64,000 nt of DNA from Selaginella moellendorffii. Its lineage: Eukaryota; Streptophyta; Lycopodiopsida; Selaginellales; Selaginellaceae. The notes under the pieces were generated by a model, which was not told the origin of the DNA, ran no database searches, and worked only from the letters and a program-made list of their open reading frames with translations. The translations under genes were made by a program, and so were the position numbers. The DNA is taken from positions 124,001-188,000 of the forward strand of contig NW_003314275.1 of the NCBI RefSeq assembly GCF_000143415.4, given 5' to 3'. Positions 10,687-21,461 of the stretch are shown in pieces. Each line of letters begins with the position of its first letter. Within the stretch, counting starts at the first letter, position 1.

Positions 10687-12370
10687 TGTGAGACACAAAA
10701 TCCCTAGGCCCCAAAGTGGAGCTGAAAGGGTGCCACATGGTAGTGGCCGAAGCGAAAGCCAAACGAGCGTAACACGTTTGGACTAAAAGCTCTGACTTGA
10801 AAAGGTCAAGAGTGGGAGTGGAACTCCCAAAGAAGTGCTTGAGGAACGAGCACGAAGCGAGCAATAAGCGAGGCTCCAAAAATGGACCCAAAAGGACCAA
10901 CACATGACACGTGGAAGTGTCCGAGATGGACCCAAGTTGGGGTCTGAAGTTGAGTCCGAAGTGGAGTCCAAGACGGAGTCTGAGGTGGACCCAAGATGGA
11001 GTCCAAGATGGAGTCTGAGATGGACCCAAGATGGACCCGAGATGGACCCAAGATGGAGTCCGAGATGGACCCGAGATGGAGTTCGAGATGGACTTGAGGT
11101 GGAGTCCGAGATGGACCCGAGATGGAGTCCGAGATGGAGTTCGAGATGGAGTCCGAGATGGAGTTCGAGATGGAGTCCGAGATGGACCCGAGATGGAGTC
11201 CGAAGTCGAGACCAAGACTGGGACCGAGACCGGGACCGAGACCGAGACCAAGATCGGGACAGAGACCGAGACCGAGACCGAGACCGAGGCCGAGGCCGAG
11301 TCCGAGTCCGAGTCCGAGTCTGAGTCCGAGTCCGAGTCCGAGTCCGAGTCCGAGTCCGAGTTCGAGTCTGAGAGGGTGAAAGCCCAAAGCGTTCGTCTCC
11401 CAAACCCTGGGGGGTTTGGTGAGCTCCAAAAGTATAGTAGGGGGAGGACTACAGTAGAGCCAGTTTGGCCAGGAAAGGCTAGTTTGGCCCAGGAAGGCCG
11501 GACCCAGTGTTGGGTGATGAGCTGCCCATTGGGAAGTCCAAGACTAGAGTGAACACGGACCGACAAGCGGGGTAGCTTGGTGAAGTGTTCAAGAGTCGGC
11601 TTTAGTTCCCCCGGAAGATCGACTGGCTGATGCTCCCAGTCTAAGTGTGGGTGGCACTACCTACTTGGATATCTGGTGTGGCTCAACGGAACCTCGCTCT
11701 AAGCCCATGGCTAGAGCACCCAAGGGCAGGAGGCGAGGAGAGTACCCACGAGGCCTAGAACACCGTGGCCCGGTGTTCCGAAATGTTGCCCCAAAGTCCC
11801 AGACTGTGGAAAGGAAGAGGAGTAGCCCTCTGGTGTGGTGACCAAGGACACAGTCACCCAGTGAGGAAGTCCCAGAAGACAGTTGGACTGAGTGGTCGGG
11901 CCTATGGGCCTTGATCCAGTGGCAGTGTTGGCGAACACGGCCACGGACAGAAAGGGACTTGGTGGGGACTGGAAAAGAGATATTGGGGAAGGCTATTCCC
12001 CATGTCTATGAGTATCCTAAGGATGCTAAGGAGTGGATCTGGGATGATCACTCGTGGATGAATGGCCTAGTCTTTGAGTGACGGGACTGGGATGCAAGTG
12101 GTGTCAGACCATCGGTGTGACCAAGGTGAATGGGCATGGCCTTAGCGTAACGAGCTGATATGTCGGGGGTACCTTGGGGTGTCGGTCATAAGATCGGACA
12201 CGTAGAGCACTTGGACCAAGTGCAAATGTGGAGTGGCATGGATGCCATTCTCGGGGCTAGCAAGCCCCAAGCCCTAACTAGGACTTATGGAGGTTGTGAA
12301 TGAGACTCCTCCAAGTGGTCGGAGGTGCGGTTAAGTGACTAGAGTAAAATGAAAAAATTAGTCGCTTACA
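10687..12370 (+). repeat. LARD B 3' LTR
   Basis: Direct repeat of 4980-6632 with the same TGTGAGAC/GCTTACA ends. Its hexamer array is at 10917-11371. Differences from the 5' LTR are mostly point changes plus unit-number changes in the array, suggesting a moderately old insertion. Confidence 0.93.
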
Positions 12371-13102
12371 AATTGCTTAATGAAAAAGCCCTTAATAGCT
12401 ATTGCTTGATGAAAGAGCCCTTAATAGCTATTTTATCCTCATTTATCCCCCAAGGTTCCAAGGATCCACAGTAACAGTATATTCAAATCTCATTCCATAA
12501 TCACATGCGCTACACTCACCCCCTCTTTAGAGATGTTAATGTCCTCATTGACTATTGACTAACAACCCCTACTAAGCCAAGGGAAACCAACACCTCCATT
12601 TCTGCACTCAATCTACCAATCCTTCCATTGTGTAAATTAATTATTCCATGTGAGGCAACTAATCATCCATTTATACTGCAGTCCCACGGTGGATACCTTT
12701 GTCTAGGATACTCTTCAAGAGGTGGATACCTTTGTCTAAGATACTCCTCAAGAGGAAGGACATACGTATAGATACCCAATACATATGATTTTCAAATTTA
12801 GGGGTAGAACTATACCTTACTCAAGGGTATATTATATTTTAAATAGCCACTAATCAATGGGAATCGAACTCGTGCCATTTGCTCCGATACCAACTGTAGC
12901 GCATCTTATCTCTCTCTCCTTAAGCCAACTAGAAAAGGGGCAATTGCTTGATGAGATAACTCTTAATAGCTATTTTATCCCCATTTATCCCCCAAGGTTC
13001 TAAAAATCCACGGTGACAGTATATCCAAATCCCATCCTATGCGCTACAAGTGATCACCCCTTTAGCCAGTTGGCTTAGGGTGTAAGAGATAGGATCTTAA
13101 CA

Positions 13103-13220
13103 ATATTATAAGCAAAAATGAAAGCCATAGCAAGGAAGAATGCAAACTTTAGCTGATCAAGTGTCAAATTTGTAAAAAAAGGGGCATTCAACTAAGGAGT
13201 GTAGAACATTGTTTAAATAA
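13103..13220 (+). pseudogene. Degraded retrotransposon gag, right part
   Basis: Continuation of the gag relic from 4583 after the nested elements. It shows a zinc-knuckle-like CQICKK followed, after a 1-base frame change, by GHSTKECRTLFK. Beyond about 13220 the frame is lost in an AT-rich tail. Confidence 0.45.
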
Positions 13221-14924
13221 CTAAGAGGCTAACAAGTAGTCTGAATTGATAAAACAATAATAGTTATTATAAGAGGAACGATTAAAATAATAATCAAGCA
13301 CCAAACATGAATCCCCACGCACTGAAAGGTAAGATGACCATTAGGATTATCCACCTAAGAGTAATTTTCAAGATTATCCACCTAGCTATAAGGAAAATAA
13401 ACTCATAAACTATAATCGGCCTAAAGAATATGATCAGCCTAAATGCTACAATAGATGGGCATTCAGGATTAGTATGGATCTATACTCGGAGTAATTTTTT
13501 GAAACATAATATTATGAGTTTTTTAGGATTTTGTATTAGAAGTGTTTAACATAAATTATTTTTTCTCCATTGTTTTGTCTTTTCTTCTCTATTGTTTTTA
13601 TCTTTATCTCAGTAGTTTATTTCCTTTCCTCTCAATGACAAACTCCTAACAATAAGTTGCAATAATTATGCCAAAGCTTCAAATCTACATCTGCCTATGC
13701 ATTTGAGTTTTAGATGATTGCTATTAATATTTCATGGGATGATATAGTTTTTAAGGAACAATTTTGGCTTGGCCTCCATAATAATAAAGATTTCACATAG
13801 ATCTAATATCACTCATGATTGCTATTAATCTTGCAAAAATGTCGACTAAAGCATTATTTTCCATTAATGGCCTTAGTCTTTAAGCAACCAACACATGAAT
13901 ATGGCACAATTCTAATGAAGATTGGAGCCATACATCAACGATATTTTTCAAATACTAAATGACAATGTTAGATTAAGAATTATTTTTGCATGTATTGTGG
14001 AGATACAAACCACTTCTAGGAAATACCATTTTTGTTAAAGTAGGTCTCATTTAGTATTTTAATCACTTTTCTAAATTTTATACTTATATTAGATTAATCA
14101 TGTTTAATTAGATATTTAATTAATATTAATCTAGAAAATGTTTCTTTAAATAAAGTATACACTACTAGTAATATCATAAATTAAATGTTTTTACAATGTT
14201 GTAACTTCAAATTTTGATTGTATGTTGCCCAAGAGTAGTCATTAATATAAACATGATGAGCATAATACATTCTACCATCACCATCCAAAATACTCTTTAT
14301 ATCAATTTAAGCTTTCTCTCAAACAAATTTTTAGGATATATGATACAAATGATGAAAAGAATGATGGTTTCTAAGAGATTTGGGAAAATTAGAAGAAAAT
14401 AATAAGAAGGTAAATATACCTTGAACTCAAATGTTACTGAGACAAAACTGAGTAAAAACCAAAGATAAACTCTCCAATATGAGCAAAGTTGTTGATGTGA
14501 GGCAAGATGCCCCAAATGATGAACCTTATTAGAATAGATGTATAAGGTTTGAGAGCATTAGACCAAAGAGAGCCTCCTAACACTTTAACAGAGATATAGT
14601 CCTAGATGAATGTGTATAGAAGGCTACTCCCAGAACTAGATAAATATCAACTTACCATGCTTAGATATATGTTGATGACGAGATGGTAAATGTTTGTGAG
14701 CAAGTGAAACATAATTGCATATAACCACATACAAGAGATTAGCCATGATCCATAATGCACTTTTTACCATTGTTATAAAGTCTAATGCCCCATATTCTTT
14801 CAATCTATAAATAAAATTATTTTTGTTAAAGTGATACTCACAAATTAATTTAAGACTCTCAAAGTAATAATAAAATCCACCTCAAATCACATATCCATCT
14901 CCATTAGGCACAGCATCTACTGAT
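13221..14924. other. AT-rich stretch, nothing recognised
   Basis: No recognisable protein, RNA gene or element with defined ends. A short motif (TTTTGTTAAAGT) near 14033 recurs near 41969, but no repeat boundaries could be defined. Confidence 0.5.
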
Positions 14925-15066
14925 TTGGTTCTTGGACACATGACCAAGCTCCTCCGCTACTGCTGCTACTGCCACTTCCGGAAGATCTTGCCTCTCAATC
15001 CAAAACCCTCAAATGGTCGCACCCCACGGCCCTGCTTGTGGCACATGAGGCTCCATGGAACTATCC

Positions 15067-15189
15067 ATGGAACTCATCAACGCTGCAGAAATAACTCCAA
15101 AATCGTCACCAGTGATTGTTGGGCATCCAGACAAGATGCCCACCACCAAGGAGGAGGCTGAGGCCAAGTTTGAGGCTTACAGACTCTAA
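15067..15189 (+). CDS. Short unrecognised open frame (40 aa)
   Basis: A frame from ATG at 15067 to TAA at 15189 encodes a small hydrophilic peptide containing VIVGHPDKMPTTKEEAEA. The composition looks protein-like and differs from the AT-rich flank on its left. It marks the start of a GC-rich island of gene fragments extending to 17.6 kb. I do not recognise the family. It is probably an exon fragment rather than a complete gene. Confidence 0.25.
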   Translation: MELINAAEITPKSSPVIVGHPDKMPTTKEEAEAKFEAYRL

Positions 15190-15435
15190 GATTCTCAAAC
15201 TGTCTTGCTCTATATGGCGTACCATTTGCACATACAAACTCACTAAGTAGGCAGCTACTTCAATTTCTATACAGTATAGTATAGAGACTTCTTGACTTGA
15301 TGTAATACACACTGATCAATAGCCCTTGGAACTCTTTTTTAGTGATCACTCTTTCAACAAATGAAGTTATAGTAGAATATGGCATGGAAAGCACTATAGC
15401 AATTGCTTTCTCCACCATTTGAATGTATTGCGAAG

Positions 15436-16040
15436 CTAAAGGGGTGTAAAGGCAACATGGTTGGATGCAACCATAGCTTCTTGGAGGAAACGCATGGCAG
15501 TAAGTGAAACCAGCCAGCTCCTCTGGCTTTGGAAACACTGGCAAGGCTTGTTTACCTTGCTCAGAGATGTCCACCCCACTCCACTTGCCACTGCTCTAGT
15601 CGTAGGCCTTGAGCCTGCCATCCCAGAAAAAAAAAACTCACTGGCAAGGCCTCCCGTGGGAGGCATGTCTCTCGCTACCCACGCCATCACCTCCCAAGTG
15701 TTGGTGCTCGAGTAGAAGGTGTGAAGGTGGTGGCGGCCACGGACCCAGAACCGGCACGCACTTGCAACCTTGTCTGGCTGTGTTGGTATGAAAAGTCCTG
15801 CTCAGTGTCATCCTCGAGCACCGGCATGGCGGGGAGGATGCGCTGCAGTCCAGTGACTGGGTTGCACAAGGTGGGCATCGCTGCAAAGGGCAAGGAGTGC
15901 GTGGGCCCTTGCTGGCCTGGTACCCAAGATGAGGAGCTGGTTGCCGTGGTGTCCAACACGCTCCTCCCTCGTCACTACACCCCCTTGGGCCTCATCTGCA
16001 GCCTCCGCAATGACTGGTGCTTCCGCGCGACTGTGGGCAA
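15436..16040 (-). pseudogene. F-box/kelch-like gene fragment
   Basis: Minus-strand frames read LCNPVTGLQRILPAMPVLEDD, resembling the plant F-box/kelch motif (CNP.T...R.LPP), then YSSTNTWEVMAWVARDMP, a typical kelch-type blade, then GGLASEFFFSGMAGSRP. A further piece, FPKPEELAGFTYCHAFPP, is in another frame. At least two frame changes separate these pieces, so it is a broken gene. Proteins of this class are substrate receptors of SCF ubiquitin ligases. The F-box itself is not readable, so the call rests on the kelch-like part only. Confidence 0.42.
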
Positions 16041-16219
16041 GTCACGCGCCCTTGTCTTTGTCTTGGTGCTCCTCTCCTTCCTCTCCTTCCTCTCCCTCCT
16101 CGGCCTCCCGCACCTCACCTCGCAATTCCCTCTCAATAGCTCTGCGCTCCATTGACCTAATTTTCCTGACATCATTGATAGGTTTTTAGACATGGTTTTT
16201 CTAACAAAAACCATGGTCA

Positions 16220-16990
16220 CCTGTGAATGTCCTCGTGGCTGAAAATCAGTTCATACTGATCGACCTTAAGTTTGCATATCGGGTAGACATAGAGCACTTG
16301 TACAGTGACAAGAAGGAAGCAGCTGCATCTGATTGTCACAAGCTGCTTCCCTGCCTGCTGGAGTTGTCGTTGGGTTTGTGCCTCAAGGTTCAGGTGATTG
16401 TAGAAATGCTGGGGAAGTGTTGGGCCTGTTTGCAAACCACATAGTCTGGATCACGTACTCAGGGACAGACAAGGTTCTTCTTGCCGGCAGCTGATGGTTG
16501 CTTTCCTCTGCTGAGAATCTAAAGTTTATGTTGTCAGAATAGACACAAGAGTGTTTTGGAGGTCTGTGGTGGTCCATGTGGCAGAGGTACTCGCTCAGAT
16601 CCCTTGCAGGTGACTGGCGTGCCTAGAGTGCCGCCCATTGTCCAATGCGACGAAGCATTACCCGAAGTTCAAAGAGCATAGTGGCACCCCAAGATTATAC
16701 CTGCTATACAGGCCTGAGCCAAGCCAAGTGCTACAACCATCGTGACAAAGGTTGGGATATAGAAGTGCACATCCCTCCAATGTTTCACTCTCTTGTTTGC
16801 TAGGCCGGGCCGAATTGCTCTCACTCCGCACGGTGAGGAATGGAATCCATTTTACTCTTGTGTGAAAAGTACATAGTTTTTAAATTTACACTAAGTTTTT
16901 CAAACCCCTCAAGTAGTCCCGAATCAATTTCGACATGAAGACCTCGATGAAGCCCCATTTACTCTGCACCGTCTTTGTTGCGGATGACAT
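16220..16990. other. Intergenic stretch between gene fragments
   Basis: No recognisable coding motif on either strand. Short frames are not similar to the flanking F-box-like or MOT1 fragments. Confidence 0.5.
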
Positions 16991-16998
16991 CCCTGGCT

Positions 16999-17460
16999 TC
17001 ATATGCCGCTAACGGTGGTTGTAGGCTCCACCCTGGAGAAGAGCAACAAGATCCCCAGCAGTCCCACTGGAAAAGGTGGGAGAATTCTCACCAGTGAGCC
17101 CCCCAAGAGAAGCCCCAGCACAAGCTTGCCACCGCCACCCACTCGTGGCTCCGAAACGATACTGCCCAGCCAGTCCTCCAGCGCCATGGCAAACCGGGAG
17201 AGCTCCAAACCAGCAGCCCACCAAGTTCATGAGCCCCACGCTCACCGAGACTTTGGTCGGAGTCACGGCGTCCTTCTTGGCCGGGAAGAGATCGCTCGAC
17301 GGCTTGCAAACCACCACCACCGAGTTGAGGATGGTGAGAGGGAGCTGCGGGATGGCGGCTCTCACAAACCCCGTCTTCCAGTCGTGGGAAGAGATTCGAG
17401 CGATCCGTGGCGTGGCCGGGCCAAACTGGAGCTCCTTGAAAATGCCAAAGAGTACCCTCT
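16999..17460 (-). pseudogene. MOT1: Molybdate transporter (MOT1 type) fragment
   Basis: The minus strand from about 17460 reads FKELQFGPATPRIARISS, then HDWKTGFVRAAIPQLPLT, NSVVVVCKPSSDLFP, and GLMNLVGCWFGALPVCHGAG followed by GLAGQYRFGA. These are hallmark blocks of the plant MOT1/sulfate-transporter-like family, a membrane carrier for molybdate. After RFGATSG a frameshift near 17140 moves to KLVLGLLLGGSLVRI and FPVGLLGILLLF, the next membrane segments. The upstream half of the protein is missing, because the fragment ends abruptly at 17460 against a Crinkler-like 3' end on the other strand. The end VEPTTTVSGI is also degenerate. Clearly a gene fragment. Confidence 0.88.
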
Positions 17461-17499
17461 TTAATCACGAGGACACAGAATCTACACTCACACTAGTTT

Positions 17500-17605
17500 C
17501 AAACAAGTGTTTGGAGCCAAAGCTCAGTGTGAAAAAGAGTAAGTAAAACTTCATAATTTGTTCTGTCCACAATCAATCTGAGAATTTTTCTGGACTGCAG
17601 AGGCA
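17500..17605 (+). pseudogene. 3' end of a Crinkler-like gene (third copy)
   Basis: KCLEPKLSVKK followed by AGAGTAAGTAAA is almost identical over about 40 bases to the second-exon end and splice donor of the two intact Crinkler-like genes (41150-41185 and 48130-48170). The intron that follows (GTAAGT...GGACTGCAG, ending 17601) also resembles theirs near the 3' end. Nothing of the rest of the gene is present upstream, where a MOT1 fragment on the opposite strand abuts. It is a detached 3' terminal fragment. Confidence 0.65.
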
Positions 17606-19426
17606 AAGCGGTGACTGCACCAGCTCAATTCTTTGCCTACATTGTAGCTTTTGGTCACTTTGCACTTTTGACTGTTCTAGAGCGAGAGAGGACGTCCTTA
17701 TGTGTGTGGCCAGAAGAGAGATGCTACAGTCTGAAAAAGCTGGTTCTTATGTACAGTTTGAAAAGTTGGTCCCCACGAGTCCATTGAGGTTATCCTGGAG
17801 CTTGCACACGAATAGTTCAAATGGACGAGAGGAGAGAAGTATAATATGCACATAGTTTATATTTAACTTTTAACTATTCTCTAATTGTATTAATAAGCCA
17901 GATCTTCAATGTGCTTTTGTTTTTCGCAACTATACAGCTAAAAACCTGTGTGTGGCAAATTCAAGATGACATGCAATTAAAGCTATGATGCAATGGAATG
18001 ATTATCTTGGTTCAAAAAGAATTCCCAAGTTTAAAAGACATTAGGACCACATAGTACTCAAAGTTTTGATAGTGTTGTGTGAATCTGATGTGGAGTGATT
18101 GTTAAATTCTCTCCCTTTTGTGGTTAAGCACGAGAGACTGCTTCAATATTATTGTTCAAGGGCATAGGAGAGCTGGGAGGAAGGCGGCTGCTCTTGAGTT
18201 TCAAGGCGGGAGTTGGGGACTCACTAGCCTTCTTGTCTCAATTAGGCTGCTTTGAAGAGATCTGGCGATGGAATCAATTGCAGACCTGCTGGTTCGGCTT
18301 TTCATGGTTTGCAGACTACAGTCTTTCTAGATCTGCTCAAGTTTGTGTGCCTTTTTATCATGGAGGTACTGCCCATCGCCACAGCTCGAATCTGCCTTTG
18401 CCCTCACCTATCCTCTCCACTTCTTTCTTGAGCCAATCTCCATTCAGATTTTTCGGCAGCGGCCGCGCAGTGGATGGGTGAAAATTTCGTTTCTTTCGAC
18501 CTCACCTGGAAAGTAGAGGCCCTCTGCAAGCATCTATAATCTTTCGTCCCGATTTAGCCTTTGTGTGCTTGCCGCAATTACCATCTTTTTTTAGGCGGCA
18601 TCTGCAGCAGGGGAGCCTTTTATAGTTTATGTGCTTTTTGCGACCTTATTCGTGAGGATATGCTGCTGTGACATCAGGCTTCATGTGTATACTCTGCTCA
18701 CTCACACCAACGGCTTTCGGGAGGTTCTTCATACTTTTGCTTCAATTCGGCGACCGCATGTTGCGAGTGGCTATTCTTCGCGAGTGTGCAGGCTGGGTAT
18801 TTCGCGCTATAGCATTTCGCGCTGACCATTCTATATTGCCTTATTTGGTCAATTTCGACACCTGGTGTAGAAGTTATGTCACGGACCCTGCCGAGCTGCG
18901 TACTGTGCACGGTCTCCTGGATATCTTCTGGGTCGAGCAACGTTTTTGAAAATTTCGACATGTTTTGGTTTCTGCAGATCTGTGTCTTGCATATGTGACC
19001 ATTTTTGTACGCTTCTGCCGTTGGATGCAGCTGCTGCTATCAAGTTTGTTTGGGTGGCACCTGCAGTCTTCACGGGCTCAGCATTATCTTCTGATTGGTG
19101 CAGCGAATTGGACTGTTTCTGCTTTCAACCTGTAGCAGACAGCCTGGGCTTTGATGTGATACTGTGACATTTCGGATTTCAAGCTCGTGTTTTTTTTGGT
19201 GAACAGGTACTTAACATGCAACATGGTTTTCACTTCGTTATTGCAATCTGCTTGTTGCTATCATTGGAGGAGGAAAACAGGTGAGCTTCAGCCATCTGTT
19301 GGTAGTGGCTTTAGGCTACTTCTTCATGTCTTCTTCCATTTTGACGTGCGTATATGGTATGGTGGTCAGTCAGAGGCGGTATGTGGATTTGCATGAAGGA
19401 CTGGAAGAATCTGTTTGTAGTGCAAT
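17606..19426. other. Stretch without recognised genes
   Basis: Moderate-GC sequence with scattered short frames and no family resemblance. If the gypsy element's 5' part once lay here it is not recognisable, since no copy of its LTR (TGTGAGGGCC...) is found. Confidence 0.5.
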
Positions 19427-19853
19427 GATTTGGAGGCTGCTTCATCAACAGATCAGTTTAATAGCCAAAAACAATATTCCTAAGACTTGCTTTGTGTACA
19501 CTATTTGGTTTATACAAGTTTTTGGTGATGTCATTTGGTTTGAACAATGCTCCAGCAACTTTCCAGCGGATTATGGACAAGGTTCTTTATGATATGCCAG
19601 AGGTGACTACTGACTTCATTGATGATGTCTTGATTCACTTGGAGGGGACATGAGAGGAGCATATTCGTGATGTGTGTAAAGTGTTGGATTGGCTACGGGA
19701 TGGTGGTTTAAAGCTGAAGTGGTCGAAATGCGTGTTTGGGTCCAAAGACACAACTTATCTTGGGTACCGTATTTCTCGTGAAGGTTCGCAAGTTGATCTT
19801 GACAAACTTGTGGCTATTTTAAAGCTCCCTACTCCAAAGTGTGTGAATGATGT
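19427..19853 (+). pseudogene. Gypsy reverse transcriptase fragment
   Basis: Contains IAKNNIPKTCF (Q.RI...I.KTAF block), then after a frameshift FLVMSFGLNNAPATFQRIMD, then TTDFIDDVLIH, the catalytic (F/Y)xDD block. This is followed by a stop after LEGT and then SKCVFGSKDTTYLGYRISREG. These are the C-terminal palm and thumb blocks of gypsy RT. The frame is cut at 19853 by LARD C and continues after 35887. Confidence 0.85.
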
Positions 19854-20370
19854 TGTGAGACATAAATCCTTAAGCCCCAAAGTGGAGCCGAAAGGGTGCC
19901 ATATGGTAGTGGCCGAAGCAAAAGCCAAACAAGTGTAACACGTTTGGACTAAAAGGCTTCAACTTGAAAGGTTGAGAGCGGGAGTGGAACTCCCAACGGA
20001 GTGCTCAAGGAACGAGCATGAAGCGAGCAATAAATGAGGCTCCAAAAAGGGACCCAAAAGGACCAACACATGACACATGGAAGTGTCCGAGATGGACCCG
20101 AGATGGAGTCCGAGGTGGACCCGAGATGGACCCAAGATGGATCCGAGATTGAGTCCGAGGTGGACCCGAGATGGACCCGAGATGGATCCGAGATTGAGTT
20201 CGAGACGGACCCGAGATGGAGTCCTAGATGGACTGAGACGGAGTCCGAGATGGAGTCTGAGATGGAGTCCGAGGTGGACCAAGACGGAGTCCGAGATGGA
20301 GTCCGAGATGGACCCGAGATGGAATTCGAGAAGGACCCGAGATGGAGTCCGAGGTTGAGACCGAGACCGG

Positions 20371-20402
<32 letters not shown>

Positions 20403-21461
20403 TTGGGACCGAGACTGAGGCCGAGGCCGAGTCCGAGTCCGAGTCCGAGTCTGAGTTCGAGTCTTAGAGGGTGAAAGCCCAAAGTGTTCGTCTCCCAGAC
20501 CCTGGGGGGTTTGGTGAGCTCCAAAAGTATAGTAGGGGGAGGACTGCAATGGAGCCAGTTTGGCCAGGAAAGGCCAGTTTGGCCTAGAAAGGCTGTACCT
20601 AGTGTTGGGTGATGAGCTGCCCACTGGGAAGTCCAAGACTAGAGTGAACACAGACCGACAAGCGGGGTAGCTTGGTGAAGTGTTCAAGAGCCGGCTCTAG
20701 TTCCCCCGGGAGATCTACTGGTCGATGCTCCCAGTTCAAGTGTGGGTGGCACTACCTACTTGGATACCAGGCGTGGCTCAATGGAACCTCGCTCTAAACC
20801 CATGGCTAGAGCACCCAAAGGCAGAAGGCGGGGAGAGTATCCACGAGGCTTGCATAAGGCCACGGTGTTCTGAAATGTTGTCCTGAAGGCCCAGACTGTG
20901 GAAAGGAAGAGGAGTAGTGTTCTGGTGTGGTAACCAAGGACACAGTCACATAGTGAGGAAGTCCTAGAGGACAATGAGACTTAGTGGTCAGGCTTGTGGG
21001 CCTTAATCCAGTGGCAGTGTTGGCGAACACGGCCATGGACAGAAAGGGACTTGGTGGGGACCGGAAAGGGGATATTGGGGAAGGTTATTCCCTATGTCTA
21101 GGGGCATCCTAAGGTTGCTAAGGAGTGGATCTAGGATGATCACTCATGGACGAATGGCCCAGTCTTTGAGAGACGGGACTATGATACAGGTGGTGTCAGA
21201 CCACCGATGTGACTAAGGTGAATGGGCATGGGCTTAGCGTAACGGGCTGATATGATGATGGTACCTTGGGGTGTCAGTCATGGGATCGGACACGTGGAGC
21301 ACTTGGACCAAGTGCAAAGGTTGAATGGTGGGGATGCCATTCTCGGGGCTAGCAAGCCCAAGTCCAAAATAGGACTTATGGAGGTTATGAGTGAGACTCC
21401 TCTAAGTGGTTAGAGGTGTGGTTAAGTGACTAAAGTAGAATGGAAAATTTAGTCGCTTACA
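19854..21461 (+). repeat. LARD C 5' LTR
   Basis: Starts TGTGAGACATAAATCC and ends TTAGTCGCTTACA. The hexamer array is at 20085-20466, shorter than in LARD B. It lies directly against the gypsy RT coding sequence. Confidence 0.92.

Larger units (their letters stand above)
4980..12370 (+). mobile_element. LARD B, large non-coding LTR retrotransposon
   Basis: LTRs at 4980-6632 (1653 bp) and 10687-12370 (1684 bp) start TGTGAGACAC and end GTCGCTTACA. The 5-bp target-site duplication AATTG is at 4975-4979 and 12371-12375. A primer-binding site TTGGTATCGGAGC follows the left LTR (6635-6647). The 4.05-kb internal region has no gag or pol frame and is collinear with the internal region of LARD C, so the lack of genes is shared by the family. 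It therefore needs proteins from another element to move. Each LTR carries a hexamer-based repeat array. Confidence 0.93.
4928..13048 (-). mobile_element. TRIM D, minus orientation, split by LARD B
   Basis: Its LTRs begin TGTAGCGCAT and end ATGCGCTACA, an unusually long 10-bp terminal inverted repeat. One LTR is 12895-13048. The other is 4928-4979 continued at 12376-12514, split by LARD B. On the minus strand a primer-binding site GTTGGTATCGGAGC (complement of 12881-12894) abuts the LTR at 12895, fixing the orientation. The target-site duplication AGTGA is at 4923-4927 and 13049-13053. Without LARD B it is about 725 bp, with no protein-coding potential. It sits inside the right LTR of TRIM E. 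Confidence 0.88.
4584..13102 (+). mobile_element. TRIM E, host of the nested insertions
   Basis: The left LTR is 4584-4687 (104 bp, TGTTAAG...CTAACA). It is followed by a degenerate primer-binding site TTGTTATCATAGCCC at 4688 and about 185 bp of internal DNA ending in a polypurine tract TGAGGGGGGGAT (4861-4872). The right LTR starts at 4873 (TGTTAGG), is interrupted at 4928 by TRIM D, and resumes at 13054-13102 (...CTTAACA). Flanks are ATACT (4579-4583) and ATATT (13103-13107), a target-site duplication with one difference. Without the nested elements it would be about 390 bp. Confidence 0.82.

Noticed and set aside
17003-17546. Plus-strand Pro/Ser-rich frames over the MOT1 fragment
   Set aside because: The minus strand carries unmistakable MOT1 blocks, so the plus-strand frames are antisense.
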